From VXNE01 sp965206615 (lineage in GTDB: Bacteria > Pseudomonadota > Gammaproteobacteria > Pseudomonadales > Azotimanducaceae): a stretch of 64,000 bases of DNA. A model generated the notes under the pieces. The model saw only the letters and a list, made by a program, of their open reading frames with translations, was not told where the DNA came from and did not search any database. Both the position numbers and the translations under genes were made by a program. Position 1 is the stretch's first letter; every line of letters starts with the position of its first letter. Of this stretch, positions 42,488 to 52,410 are shown in pieces. The DNA lies in contig CBDBKI010000005.1 in NCBI GenBank assembly GCA_965206615.1, positions 2,232,001 to 2,296,000 of the forward strand, written 5' to 3'.

Positions 42488-45400
42488 TCATGACGGGGTG
42501 GGGGGCGTCGGCGGGGGGTGCTCCGGCGGAAACGCGCGCGCCTTCCACAGGTAGTAGACGGCCGGGAAGAGGATGAGCACTACCACACCGGAAGTGAGGA
42601 CGCCGCCGACCAGGGGCGTCGCGATGCGCTTCATCACGTCTGCGCCGGCACCGGTGCTCCACATGATCGGCAGCAGCCCGATGACGTCCGTTGCGATCGT
42701 CATGAGTATCGGGCGTATGCGTCGCACCGTGCCATCGCGGATCGCGCGGGCGAGCGCGGCACGGTCCGTCAGCAGGCCGCGTTCGCGCTGTTCACGCATC
42801 GCCAGATCGAGATACAGCAGCAACACGGTGGCGGTTTCGGCATAGAGACCTGCCAGGGCGATGACTCCGACCCAGACGGCGATGCTCAGGTTGTAGTCGA
42901 GCGCGTAGAGCAGCCAGACCGCACCGGTGAGCGCGAACGGCGCGCCGGCCAGGACCAGGAGGGTCTCACCGACGGACTTCCGGCTGGCGTAGATGATCGC
43001 GGCGATCAGCAGCAGCGTGAGGGGGATCACCAGCGCGAGTCGCCGCTCGGCGCGTTGCATGTATTCGTACTGGCCGCTCCAGGCCACGGTGTAGCCGGGA
43101 GGGAGGGAGATCCGGTCGGCGACGGCCGCGCGCGCCCGCTCGACGTACGTGCCGACATCCACATCGCGCAGGTCCACGTACACCCAGGCGTTTGGCTTGG
43201 CCCCTTCGCTCTTGATGCTCGGCGGACCGACAGCGTATTCGATGCTGGCAAGCCGCCCGAGCGGAATCTGGGGCCCGGCCGGCGTGGGCACGAGCACGGC
43301 GCGCAGGCCCGGCAGGTCGTCGCGCAGTTCCCGGCTGTAGCGCAGGTTCACCGGGTAGCGCTCAAGGCCTTCGACCGTCGTCGTGACGTTCATGCCGCCG
43401 ATAGCGGTCTGGATGACTTCCTGAACGTCGCGAACGCTCAGGCCGTAACGCGCAATCGCGTCGCGGTCGATCCGAAGGTCCAGGTAGTTGCCCCCCATCA
43501 CCCGCTCCGCATACGCGCCGACGGTTCCGGGCAGATCGCGGACGACGGCCTCGATCTCCTTGCCGAGCCTCTCGAGTTCGGCGAGGTCGGGACCCGCGAC
43601 CTTGATGCCGACGGGTGTCCTGATGCCCGTTGAGAGCATGTCGATGCGCGTCCTGATGGGCATCGTCCAGGCGTTGGTGAGCCCCGGCACCTGGATGGCC
43701 GCGTCCATCTCTTCCGTCAGCCTCTCCGGTGTCATCCCCGGGCGCCATGCACTCTCGGGTTTCAGGAGGATCGTGGTTTCGATCATCGACAGGGGCGCGG
43801 GGTCGGTCGCGGTTTCCGCGCGGCCGAGTTTGCCGAAGACGTGCTCGACCTCGGGGAAGGTGCGCAGGATCCTGTCCGTCTGCTGCAGGATCTCGGTGGC
43901 CTTCGTGATCGAGATGCCCGGCAGCGTCGTCGGCATGTAGAGCAGGTCTCCTTCCCAGAGCCGCGGCATGAACTCGGACCCGAGTCGCGCGAACGGCACT
44001 GCGGTCACGGCGAGACCGAGGATGGCGGCTCCGAGGACGACGGCCTTGAAACGCAGCACGACGTCCAGCAACGGCCGGTACAGCCAGACGAGCAGGCGGC
44101 TGACCGGGTGCCTGTCGAGCGGGCGAATCCTGCCCCGTACCCAGTAGCCCACGAGTACGGGCACCACGGTTACCGCGAGCAGGGCTGCCGCGGCCATCGC
44201 ATAGGTCTTGGTGAAGGCCAGCGGCTTGAACAGCCGGCCCTCCTGGGCTTCCAGGGTGAAGACCGGCAGGAAGGAGACCGTGATCACGAGCAGTGCGAAG
44301 AAGAGCGTCGGACCCACCTCCCGCGTCGCCTCCGTGACCACCTCCCAGTGCGGCCGTCGGCCCCGGTTCCGGGCGAGATGGTTGTGCGCGTTCTCCACCA
44401 TCACGATGCCGGCGTCGACCATGGTCCCGATGGCGACGGCGATGCCGCCGAGGGACATGATGTTGACGTTCAGCCCCTGCACGGACATCGCGACGAATGC
44501 CGCGAGGATACCGAGGGGTAGTGTGATGACGGCAACCAGGGCGCTCCTGACGTGAAACAGGAAGAGCGCGCAGACGAGCCCCACGATCAGCAGTTGCTGC
44601 GTGAGGCTGACCCGCAAGCTGTCGACGGTCCGGTCGATGAGGCCAGTCCGGTCGTAGGCCACCTCGACCTCGACCCCCTCGGGCAGGCCGCCTTGCACTT
44701 CGGCGAGCCGCGCCTTGACGTCCTCGATGACCTGCCGCGTGCCGGCGCCGTGCCGTACCACGACGATGCCGCCCACCGTCTCCCCTTCGCCATCCCACTC
44801 GGCGACACCGCGGCGCATCTCCGGTCCGATGCCCACGGTGGCGACGTCCCGGAGCAGGATGGGAGCGCCGGCGGCGTCCACGCCGAGGGCGATCTTCTCG
44901 ATGTCGTCGGAGGACTCGATGTAGCCGAGCCCGCGGATCATGAACTCTTTCTCGCCCGCTTCGAGCACGCGCCCGCCCACGTCGCTGTTGCTGCGCTCCA
45001 CGGCCGTACGGATCTTCGAGATCGGAATGCCGAAGGCGCGCAGGCGGTTCGGATCCACCGTGATCTGGTACTGGCGCACGAAGCCGCCGATGCTGGCGAC
45101 TTCGGCCACGCCGGGCACGCTCGAGAGTTCGTACTTCAGGAACCAGTCCTGGATCGAGCGCAGTTCGCCAAGGTCGTGGCGATCGGACTTCAGGACGTAC
45201 ATGAACGCCCACCCGACCCCCGTGGCATCGGGGCCGAGCGAGGGCGTGACGCCGCGGGGCAGCCGGTTGGCGACGTAGCTCAGGGTTTCCAGGACGCGGC
45301 TGCGCGCCCAGTACAGGTCCGTGCCGTCCTCGAAGATGACGTAGACGAACGAGAAGCCGAAGAAGGAGTAGCCCCGCACGGTCCTGGCGTGGGGTACCGC

Positions 45401-45622
45401 GAGCAGTTGGGAGGTCAGCGGATAGGTCACCTGGTCTTCGACGATCTGCGGCGCCTGCCCCGGATACTCCGTGTACACGATGACCTGGACGTCGGAGAGA
45501 TCGGGGATGGCGTCGAGCGGCGCGCGGTACAACGCCTGCATGCCCACGACGGCGACGATGAGTGCGGCCAGGACCACCAGGATGCGGTTGCGGATCGACC
45601 AGCCGATGATGCGTTCGAACAT
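42488..45622 (-). CDS. cusA: CusA/CzcA-type heavy-metal RND pump
   Basis: 1044 residues, normal for HME-RND. N-terminal MFERIIGWSIRNRILVVLAA, periplasmic docking sequence and the proton-relay helix GIAVAIGTMVDAGIVMVENA. IRTRIDMLSTGIRTPVGIKV carries the methionine that in CusA binds Cu+/Ag+, and YMPTTLPG carries another, so monovalent Cu/Ag export is favoured over Co/Zn/Cd. Last gene of the operon, 8 bases after the adaptor. It forms the tripartite pump with the adaptor and outer-membrane channel encoded upstream. Confidence 0.93.
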   Translation of the reverse strand: MFERIIGWSIRNRILVVLAALIVAVVGMQALYRAPLDAIPDLSDVQVIVYTEYPGQAPQIVEDQVTYPLTSQLLAVPHARTVRGYSFFGFSFVYVIFEDGTDLYWARSRVLETLSYVANRLPRGVTPSLGPDATGVGWAFMYVLKSDRHDLGELRSIQDWFLKYELSSVPGVAEVASIGGFVRQYQITVDPNRLRAFGIPISKIRTAVERSNSDVGGRVLEAGEKEFMIRGLGYIESSDDIEKIALGVDAAGAPILLRDVATVGIGPEMRRGVAEWDGEGETVGGIVVVRHGAGTRQVIEDVKARLAEVQGGLPEGVEVEVAYDRTGLIDRTVDSLRVSLTQQLLIVGLVCALFLFHVRSALVAVITLPLGILAAFVAMSVQGLNVNIMSLGGIAVAIGTMVDAGIVMVENAHNHLARNRGRRPHWEVVTEATREVGPTLFFALLVITVSFLPVFTLEAQEGRLFKPLAFTKTYAMAAAALLAVTVVPVLVGYWVRGRIRPLDRHPVSRLLVWLYRPLLDVVLRFKAVVLGAAILGLAVTAVPFARLGSEFMPRLWEGDLLYMPTTLPGISITKATEILQQTDRILRTFPEVEHVFGKLGRAETATDPAPLSMIETTILLKPESAWRPGMTPERLTEEMDAAIQVPGLTNAWTMPIRTRIDMLSTGIRTPVGIKVAGPDLAELERLGKEIEAVVRDLPGTVGAYAERVMGGNYLDLRIDRDAIARYGLSVRDVQEVIQTAIGGMNVTTTVEGLERYPVNLRYSRELRDDLPGLRAVLVPTPAGPQIPLGRLASIEYAVGPPSIKSEGAKPNAWVYVDLRDVDVGTYVERARAAVADRISLPPGYTVAWSGQYEYMQRAERRLALVIPLTLLLIAAIIYASRKSVGETLLVLAGAPFALTGAVWLLYALDYNLSIAVWVGVIALAGLYAETATVLLLYLDLAMREQRERGLLTDRAALARAIRDGTVRRIRPILMTIATDVIGLLPIMWSTGAGADVMKRIATPLVGGVLTSGVVVLILFPAVYYLWKARAFPPEHPPPTPPTPS

Positions 45623-45630
45623 GGCGGGCC

Positions 45631-46998
45631 TCAGCGGTGGGTGGGGGATGGGCGTGGCGTCGCGGTGGTGTCGTCCTCGGCGCCGCGCAGCAGCTGCGAG
45701 GTCGCTGCGCGCAGATTGCTCTCGGAGTCGATCAGGAACTGTGAGGAGACCACGACGCGCTCACCGGGCGCGAGGCCGGCCGTGACCTCCTGCATGCCTT
45801 CGGCAGCGAGGCCCAGTTCCACTTCGCGCGGCTCGAATACGCCGGCGCCGCGATCCACGATCACGACTGCGCGGGCGCCGGTATGCAGCACCGACTCCGC
45901 CGGTGCCACGACGGCGTCTCGAGCACCCTCCGCCTGTATGGATACGTTGACGTACATCATGGGACGCAGGGCGAGGTCCGGATTGGCGATCTCGACGAAT
46001 GCCGTCAGCGCCCGCGTCTCGGGATTCACGGCGGAGCGGAAGAACAGGATCGTGCCGGTCCAGCGGCGCTCGGGAAACGCGTCCACCTCGATGGACGCGA
46101 GGTTGCCCTCGTGCACGTGTCGCAGGTCTTCCGCGTAGAACTCGGCTTTCGCCCAGAGCGTCGAGTGGTCCGCGATCTTGAGCACGGTCATGCCCGGCGT
46201 CAGCTTCATGCCCTCGAGGGAATCGCCCATCTTCTCCACGATGAAGCCGGAGGCGGGGGCCAGGACCTGCACGGTCCGGGAAGCCCTTCCCGCGGCTTCC
46301 AGCCCAGCGATCTGGGTCTCGGTGACATCCCAGTGGCGCAGCCGTGCGCGCGCGGCCTCGAGCAGTGACCGGGCCCGTTCCACGGCGTCGGGATAGGCCC
46401 CGGCCTGTCGCAGGCGCTCGACGTAGTCGATGGTCGCGATGTATTCCTGCTGTGTCGTGACGAGTTCCGGGCTGTAGATATCGAACAGGACGTCGCCCCG
46501 TTCGACGGATTCGCCGACGTTGTTGACCCGGGCTCGCTCGATCCAGCCCTCGAACTTCGTGTTGACGGAGACGACTTTCTCGTCGTTGTGGGCCAGGACT
46601 CCGACCGTGCGGATCGAGAGCGGGACCGCACCGCGTTCGACTTCAGCGGTGCGTACCGCGAAGTTCTGCAGGAACCGCGGGCTCACGCGTACGGTTCCAT
46701 CGTCGGCGCCGGCGTCGTCGTACACCGGGACGAGGTCCATGCCCATCGGCGACTTGCCCGGTCGGTCCGAACGGTAGTTGGGGTCCATCGGAGCCCGCCA
46801 GTAGATGACCCTGCGCTCCCCGGATGCCTCCCCGCGTGCGTGCGCCATGCTGCCGTTGGGATAGCTGTCCGGCTCCTGGCGGATGACGCCGGGATGCCAT
46901 GCCCAGCCGAAAGGGTTCCAGGCGAACAGCGCGGTTGCCGCCACGCCCAGCGCCGCGCCGGCCAACAGGAAGAGGAGACTTCCGGTGGACCGCTTCAT
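45631..46998 (-). CDS. cusB: CusB-type periplasmic adaptor
   Basis: 455 residues: one N-terminal membrane anchor (LLFLLAGAALGVAATALFAW), then the heavy-metal-binding segment YWRAPMDPNYRSDRPGKSPM followed by GMDLVPVY, in which cysteines of the YHS-like motif are replaced as in E. coli CusB and methionines remain. Lipoyl/hairpin and beta-barrel domains follow (GWIERARVNNVGESVERGDV, APASGFIVEKMGDSLEGMKL). It links CusA to the outer-membrane channel and hands over Cu+/Ag+. The start overlaps the TolC-family gene stop by 4 bases. Confidence 0.93.
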   Translation of the reverse strand: MKRSTGSLLFLLAGAALGVAATALFAWNPFGWAWHPGVIRQEPDSYPNGSMAHARGEASGERRVIYWRAPMDPNYRSDRPGKSPMGMDLVPVYDDAGADDGTVRVSPRFLQNFAVRTAEVERGAVPLSIRTVGVLAHNDEKVVSVNTKFEGWIERARVNNVGESVERGDVLFDIYSPELVTTQQEYIATIDYVERLRQAGAYPDAVERARSLLEAARARLRHWDVTETQIAGLEAAGRASRTVQVLAPASGFIVEKMGDSLEGMKLTPGMTVLKIADHSTLWAKAEFYAEDLRHVHEGNLASIEVDAFPERRWTGTILFFRSAVNPETRALTAFVEIANPDLALRPMMYVNVSIQAEGARDAVVAPAESVLHTGARAVVIVDRGAGVFEPREVELGLAAEGMQEVTAGLAPGERVVVSSQFLIDSESNLRAATSQLLRGAEDDTTATPRPSPTHR

Positions 46999-48308
46999 GA
47001 CCGTTCCTCCGGAAAGGCGGAGCCGATCGCACGCTCCATGTCCGCCAATGCCTGCATGTAGTCGGATTCGAGGCGCGCCAGCCCGAGCTGCACGTCGAGC
47101 AGCATCTCCTCGCTGTCGAGCAGGTCCAGCACGCCGATGGTGCCGGCCGAGTACGCCTCCTCGGTGGAGCGCAGGGCCTGTTCCGCCTGTGGCAGCAGCG
47201 CCCGTTCGAACAGCGCGATCCGCTCGCCGATCATCGTGAGGCGCACGCCCGTCGAGCGCACGGCGGCATCCACCTCGTTGACGGTACGGCGATAGGCTGC
47301 CTTGGCAGCCTCAAGGCGCGCGACTGCCTCGCGCACGGCCGCCCGGTACCGGGTTCGGTAGAGCGGAACGTTGATGCCGACCGAGAAGCTCGCGGTGTCT
47401 TCACCGTTGTCGCGCGGCGGTGCGAGGCGCCCGGCCCTGTCGCGTCGCTCGCCGACGAAGCCCCAGGCGGCGGCAAGCGTGACTTCGGGCCAGTGTTCCC
47501 GCCGGGCGAGGCGCACGGTGTCCTCCTCGGTGTCGACGCGCAGTTGCGCGGCCCGGACTTCCGGTCTCCGGGTGCGGCTGAGTCGATGCAGCCGGTCCTC
47601 GTCGAAAGCGGTGACCGGCAGCGACGGGAGCCGCGCCTCGGGGACCGGGTCGTGGTCGGGCACGTCGCGCAGTGCGTTCAGAGCTGTCTCCACTTCGACG
47701 CGGCGTTGCAGGAACGTGTCGCGACGGCTCAGCACCCGCGTGATTTCGGCCTGCAGCTTCACGACCGCCTGCTGCAAGCCGACGCCCTGGGAGTAACGTG
47801 CCTGCGCCAGGGTTTCGTAGAGACGCAGGATGTCCTCTTCGCGCGTGGCGATGCCGATCGCGCGGTCGAGGTAAGCCAGGTCGTAGTAGGCGAACTTGAC
47901 CTGGCGGACGACCTCGGCGCGACGCATTGCGACCGTCTCGTCGTGTGCTTCGGCCAGCTTGCGGGCGACGGCGCCCCGGTCGGCCCGCTTGCCGAACCAT
48001 GGAATCCTCTGGCTGACCGCGATGCCGGCTTGTTGCGGGCCGACCCGTGTCTCGGGCGGCCGACCCTGCCAGGTATAGGACAGGGTTGGATCGGGCAAGG
48101 CCGTGACCTGGGGGATGCGGTACCGGGCCGCCTGGCTGTCGAGCAGCGCCTCGCGAATGCCGGGGTTTCTCTCCAGGGCCTCTGCGATCAGGGCCGCAAC
48201 CGTGTCGTCGCCGTGCGCCGTGTAGCGCGTGCTGTCCGCCCGCGCGATGGACGAGGACAGCAGGAGCCAACCAAGGGCGCCGGCGGCTGCCACTTTCGCG
48301 ATGGACAT
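46995..48308 (-). CDS. TolC-family outer-membrane efflux channel
   Basis: 437 residues with a signal peptide (ALGWLLLSSSIARA). Two OEP repeats: NPGIREALLDSQAARYRIPQ and LPDPTLSYTWQG in the first half, VGINVPLYRTRYRAAVREAV and SEEMLLDVQLGLARLESDYM in the second. It forms the outer-membrane/periplasmic tunnel for the CusBA pump encoded immediately downstream; CusC-type function is inferred from the operon. Confidence 0.9.
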   Translation of the reverse strand: MSIAKVAAAGALGWLLLSSSIARADSTRYTAHGDDTVAALIAEALERNPGIREALLDSQAARYRIPQVTALPDPTLSYTWQGRPPETRVGPQQAGIAVSQRIPWFGKRADRGAVARKLAEAHDETVAMRRAEVVRQVKFAYYDLAYLDRAIGIATREEDILRLYETLAQARYSQGVGLQQAVVKLQAEITRVLSRRDTFLQRRVEVETALNALRDVPDHDPVPEARLPSLPVTAFDEDRLHRLSRTRRPEVRAAQLRVDTEEDTVRLARREHWPEVTLAAAWGFVGERRDRAGRLAPPRDNGEDTASFSVGINVPLYRTRYRAAVREAVARLEAAKAAYRRTVNEVDAAVRSTGVRLTMIGERIALFERALLPQAEQALRSTEEAYSAGTIGVLDLLDSEEMLLDVQLGLARLESDYMQALADMERAIGSAFPEERS

Positions 48309-48414
48309 GATCTTCCTCCGAAACGTTGGATCGATCCCGACCGACCGAGCGCGGGTCGGTGATCCGCGGGGGCCGGGGTCCGGCCGCGGGATTGCCGCGA
48401 CGTTTCGGAGTTGG

Positions 48415-48798
48415 CTAATTCAGCAGCTTGTCGAACCGGTGTACCGGCGTATCAGGCCGGCGCCAGGGAGGGGGAGGCACGCCGGAGTGGCGCATGGCCC
48501 CGGCTTGCGGGGACACGGCATCCGCGAACGGCGCCCAGACCTGCACGAGATCGTCCGACGCGTTCGGCGGCTTTACAGGCAGCGGGTCGCGTTCGGAGAG
48601 GGCTCCGTCAAAACCGCACGAGCCCGTGCAGTCGACGCGTTCGCAGGCGCTATCGGCGGGGGTGTGCCCCTCGGCGTGGTGGGGACCGTGGGCCGCGGCG
48701 CCGATGTCGAGCGGTCCAGTCGCGCACGCGCACACAACGCCGCCAACCGTGACGGCGACGGCCAGGACCGATGCGAGCAAGGGTTGCCGGCGGTTCAT
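48415..48798 (-). CDS. Small exported Cys/His-rich protein at the head of the metal-efflux operon
   Basis: 127 residues from ATG 48798. A signal sequence (LLASVLAVAVTVGGVVCACA) is followed by a His cluster (HGPHHAEGH) and three cysteines in SACERVDCTGSC, then a Pro-rich C-terminus. The layout suggests a periplasmic metal-binding or sensing protein. It is 106 bases upstream of the channel gene in the same orientation. I recognise no named family; the first in-frame ATG upstream (48834) would give a longer, less credible leader. Confidence 0.65.
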   Translation of the reverse strand: MNRRQPLLASVLAVAVTVGGVVCACATGPLDIGAAAHGPHHAEGHTPADSACERVDCTGSCGFDGALSERDPLPVKPPNASDDLVQVWAPFADAVSPQAGAMRHSGVPPPPWRRPDTPVHRFDKLLN

Positions 48799-49062
48799 CG
48801 TGTCACCAATACGCCTCGCCAGGGTCGCGGTCAAGCCCTGCCGGGCCGGCCTTCGAGGAGCTCGCGCAGGGGACCCACCATTCCCGGCGGTCCGCGCCTT
48901 GCCACGAAACCGCGTGGCTCACGCTGAAGTCAATTCGGTCAGACGTGGGCCGCGGCCGCGGACACGGACCTGCGTTCCGTCACGCTGGGTTATTCTCTCG
49001 CCCCTCGCCGCCGCGTACCGCAAGCGCGAGCAGAGGGGCCCTGCACCGGGACGATTGGCACA

Positions 49063-50271
49063 ATGCTCCACGATCACGGATTCGACGACCTGACGCGCCG
49101 GCTCGACGCGCTGCGCCGCGACGACATGTACCGGGTCCGGCGCACCCTGGAGAGTCCGCAGGGCCGGGAGGTGACCGTCGAGGGACGCCAGCTGCTCAAC
49201 TTCTGCAGCAACGACTACCTGGGCCTCGCGGCAGACCCGCGCGTGGCGGAAGCGTTTCGTGCCGGAGTCGCGCGCTGGGGGACCGGGAGCGGTGCTTCAC
49301 ACCTGGTATGCGGCCACACCGAGGCACACGAGGAGCTCGAGGTCGCGCTCGCCGCCTTCGTCGGACGTCCCCGGGCCCTGCTCTACGGCAGCGGCTACGC
49401 CGCCAACGTCGGCGTCATCAACGCCCTTCTCTCCGCCGGGGACTTCGTGTTCGAGGATCGCCTGAACCACGCCTCCCTCCTCGACGGCGGCTGGATCAGC
49501 CGGGCGGAGTTCGCCTGGTTCGAGCACCGCGACAGCGCCGATCTCACGCGCCGGCTCCAGCGGACAAGCGGGGCGCCTACGCGCAAGCTCATCGTCAGCG
49601 ACGGTACGTTCAGCATGGACGGCGACCGGTGTCGCCTCGACGACCTGGTGGCGACCGCCCGGCGGCACGGCGCATGGACCATGATCGACGACGCACATGG
49701 TATGGGCGTGCATGGTCCGGACGGTGTCGGACTTGTCGACCCGGCCCGCTATTCCACGGCCGACGTTGCGGTGCTCGTGGGCACGCTGGGCAAGGCTTTC
49801 GGCACTGGCGGCGCGTTCGTCGCCGGGAACGACGCGCTCGTGGAGACGCTGATACAGCGGTCGCGCAACTACATCTTCACCACCGCCATGCCAAGCGCGC
49901 TGGCGGTGGCGACGCTTGCCAGTCTCGAGATTGTGCGCGTGGAGACCTGGCGACGCGAGCACGTTGCCGACCTCGTCGAGCGTTTCCGCGCCGGCGCCGA
50001 GTCCCTCGGGTTTTCACTCACGGATTCCGGATCGCCGATCCAGCCACTGGTCGTCGGCGACCCGGGTCGCGCGGTCGCCCTGAGCGCTGCGCTTGAGCAG
50101 CGTGGCCTTCTGATCGGCGCCATCCGACCCCCCACGGTACCGGAGGGCACGGCGCGGCTGCGGATCACGCTGACCGCCGCGCACCGGACCGAAGATGTGG
50201 AGCGCCTGCTCGAGACGCTGGCGAGGCTCTCCCGTGACACCGCGGGCATGCCGGTAGGCGCCCCCGCGTGA
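49063..50271 (+). CDS. bioF: 8-amino-7-oxononanoate synthase
   Basis: 402 residues, alpha-oxoamine synthase. FCSNDYLGLAADPRV, GTGSGASHLVCGHTEAHEEL, YGSGYAANVGVI, DDAHGMGVHGPDG and GTLGKAFGTGG with PLP lysine K244 are all present. It condenses pimeloyl-ACP or pimeloyl-CoA with alanine, the first ring-building step of biotin synthesis. First gene of bioF-bioD-bioA with 4-base overlaps at both junctions. bioB, bioC and bioH are not in the window. Confidence 0.95.
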   Translation: MLHDHGFDDLTRRLDALRRDDMYRVRRTLESPQGREVTVEGRQLLNFCSNDYLGLAADPRVAEAFRAGVARWGTGSGASHLVCGHTEAHEELEVALAAFVGRPRALLYGSGYAANVGVINALLSAGDFVFEDRLNHASLLDGGWISRAEFAWFEHRDSADLTRRLQRTSGAPTRKLIVSDGTFSMDGDRCRLDDLVATARRHGAWTMIDDAHGMGVHGPDGVGLVDPARYSTADVAVLVGTLGKAFGTGGAFVAGNDALVETLIQRSRNYIFTTAMPSALAVATLASLEIVRVETWRREHVADLVERFRAGAESLGFSLTDSGSPIQPLVVGDPGRAVALSAALEQRGLLIGAIRPPTVPEGTARLRITLTAAHRTEDVERLLETLARLSRDTAGMPVGAPA

Positions 50272-51026
50272 TGTCGCGCCCACCGTTCTTCGTCACCGGC
50301 ACCGACACCGAAGTCGGCAAGACGTTCGTCGCGGCCGCCTTGCTCGAAGGTGCGCGCGAGCGGGGCCTTCGTTGTGCCGCTGTCAAGCCCGTCGCCGCCG
50401 GCTGCGAACGCCGCGCAGGACGACTGGTCAACGAGGACGCGCTTACACTGCTCGCGGCGAGCGGCGCGCCGTTGGACTACGCCACGGTCAATCCGGTCGC
50501 ACTGGAGCCCGCCATCGCACCGCACGTCGCCGCCGCCAGGGCCGATGTGCAATTGTGTGTCGCCGACCTGGCGGCGCACTGCCGGCGGGCGTTTGGACTG
50601 CCCGCGCTGTCGGAGCCTTCTGCCGCTCCGGCCCATCCGTCGACCGACGCACCGACAGGCGGAGGGCGATTCGACTTCGCCCTGATCGAGGGCGCCGGAG
50701 GCTGGCTGGTTCCCCTCAACGAGACCGAGACGCTTGCCGACCTCTGCGTGGCCCTCGGCGCCCGACCGATCCTCGTGGTGGGCATGCGCCTCGGCTGCCT
50801 GAACCACGCGCTGCTGACCGCCCGGGAGATCGAACGGTCCGGGCTGCAGCTCGCCGGTTGGGTCGCGAACGATCCCGGACCCCGGATGCCCGTGTTCGAG
50901 GAGAACCTCGCGACCCTCGACGCCCGTCTGTCCGCGCCGCGCATTGGCATCGTGCCGCATCTTGGTCCCGGCGCCGCGCCGCGCCGCGCCGCGCCGTTGC
51001 TGGACCTCGACGTGCTGCTGGCATGA
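50268..51026 (+). CDS. bioD: Dethiobiotin synthetase
   Basis: 252 residues. P-loop GTDTEVGKT (10-18), CAAVKPVAAGC, LIEGAGGWLVPLNETET (binding loop) and VVGMRLGCLNHALLTAREI are the BioD signature segments. It forms the ureido ring from 7,8-diaminopelargonate, CO2 and ATP. ATGA overlaps with bioF upstream and bioA downstream indicate coupled translation. About 20 residues between VAD and FALI are longer and Pro/Ser/Ala-rich compared with E. coli. Confidence 0.95.
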   Translation: MMSRPPFFVTGTDTEVGKTFVAAALLEGARERGLRCAAVKPVAAGCERRAGRLVNEDALTLLAASGAPLDYATVNPVALEPAIAPHVAAARADVQLCVADLAAHCRRAFGLPALSEPSAAPAHPSTDAPTGGGRFDFALIEGAGGWLVPLNETETLADLCVALGARPILVVGMRLGCLNHALLTAREIERSGLQLAGWVANDPGPRMPVFEENLATLDARLSAPRIGIVPHLGPGAAPRRAAPLLDLDVLLA

Positions 51027-52300
51027 ACGACGTGCTCGCTTTCGACCGCCGCCACCTCTGGCATCCGTACACGTCCATGGTGGACCCACTGCCGGCCTAC
51101 GAGGCGGTGTCCGCCAGCGGCGTACGCATTCGCCTGGTGGACGGGCGCGACCTGATAGACGGGATGTCGTCCTGGTGGTGCGCCATACACGGCTACAACC
51201 ACCCCGCGCTCAATGCGGTCCTGAATGCGCAGCTCGGGGACATGGCCCACGTCATGTTCGGCGGCATCACGCATCGTCCCGCCATCGATCTCGCCCGGAC
51301 CCTGCTCGAACTTGCGCCGCCGACGCTCAAGCACGTCTTCTTCTGCGACTCGGGTTCCGTCGCAGTGGAAGTGGCGATCAAGATGGCGATCCAGTATTGG
51401 GGCGCGCAGGGACAACCGTCGAAGCACCGGCTCGCGACCATACGGGGCGGCTACCACGGCGACACCTTCGCCGCGATGAGCGTCAGCGACCCGGTGACGG
51501 GCATGCACGAACGCTTCCATACGGTGCTGCCCCGACAGCTCTTTGCCGACCGGCCCCGCAGCCGGCCGGGAGAGCCGTTGCACGAGGCGGACCGTGCCGG
51601 AATCGAACGGCTCCTGCGCGAGCATGGTCACGAGGTCGCCGCCGTCATCCTCGAGCCGGTGGTACAGGGCGCCGGCGGCATGTGGTTCTACTCGCCGGAA
51701 TACCTGGGGCACGTGCGCGCGCTGTGCGACCGGTTCGAGACGCTGCTGATCCTCGACGAGATCGCCACCGGCTTCGGGCGTACCGGCCGCATGTTCGCGT
51801 GCGAGCACGCTGGTATCGAGCCTGACATCCTGTGTCTCGGCAAGGCCATGACCGGCGGCTACATGACCCTCGCCGCGACCCTCGCAACCACGCGGGTCGC
51901 GCATGGGATCTCCGCCGACGGCGGGGTGCTCATGCACGGGCCGACGTTCATGGCGAATCCGCTCGCCTGCTCGGTGTCGAAACGCAGCATCGAGTTGCTC
52001 CGCGAGGGACCGTGGCAGGAGCGTGTCGCCTCCATCGAGAGCCAGCTGCGGGAGGAACTGGGAGCCTACGCCGGGCATCCCTGCGTGGCCGATGTCCGCG
52101 CCCTTGGTGCGATCGGTGTCGTACAGACACGTCAACCGGTGCCGGTCGCCAAGTTACAGCGCATCTTCGTCGAGGCCGGAGTGTGGATCCGGCCCTTCAA
52201 TGACCTGATCTACCTGATGCCCCCGTTCGTGATCGATCCGGACGACCTGCGGCAATTGACACGCGCCATCGGGCTCGGGCTCGATGCGCTTGGCGATTGA
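51023..52300 (+). CDS. bioA: Adenosylmethionine-8-amino-7-oxononanoate transaminase
   Basis: 425 residues from ATG 51023, which overlaps the bioD stop. BioA-specific segments: LWHPYTSM at the N-terminus, DGMSSWWCAIHGYNHP, FFCDSGSVAVEVAIKMAIQY, ILDEIATGFGRTGRMFACEH and CLGKAMTGG with PLP lysine K274. It aminates KAPA to DAPA using S-adenosylmethionine. Last gene of the biotin operon; a GC hairpin begins directly after the stop. Confidence 0.96.
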   Translation: MNDVLAFDRRHLWHPYTSMVDPLPAYEAVSASGVRIRLVDGRDLIDGMSSWWCAIHGYNHPALNAVLNAQLGDMAHVMFGGITHRPAIDLARTLLELAPPTLKHVFFCDSGSVAVEVAIKMAIQYWGAQGQPSKHRLATIRGGYHGDTFAAMSVSDPVTGMHERFHTVLPRQLFADRPRSRPGEPLHEADRAGIERLLREHGHEVAAVILEPVVQGAGGMWFYSPEYLGHVRALCDRFETLLILDEIATGFGRTGRMFACEHAGIEPDILCLGKAMTGGYMTLAATLATTRVAHGISADGGVLMHGPTFMANPLACSVSKRSIELLREGPWQERVASIESQLREELGAYAGHPCVADVRALGAIGVVQTRQPVPVAKLQRIFVEAGVWIRPFNDLIYLMPPFVIDPDDLRQLTRAIGLGLDALGD

Positions 52301-52323
52301 CCGGGCGTGGGCCGACCGCCCGG
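52301..52323 (+). terminator. GC-rich hairpin after bioA
   Basis: CCGGGCG and CGCCCGG, 7-base arms around a 9-base loop, starting at the base after the bioA stop codon. No T-run follows, so it may be a pause or processing site rather than a classical terminator. Confidence 0.4.
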
Positions 52324-52410
52324 GGACGGCATGGACTATTGGCATGACCAAGCCGGTTGGTGGTGAGGATTGACATGGAAGCGCCCGCACGGGCGACGAA
52401 TCTGGTGGCG

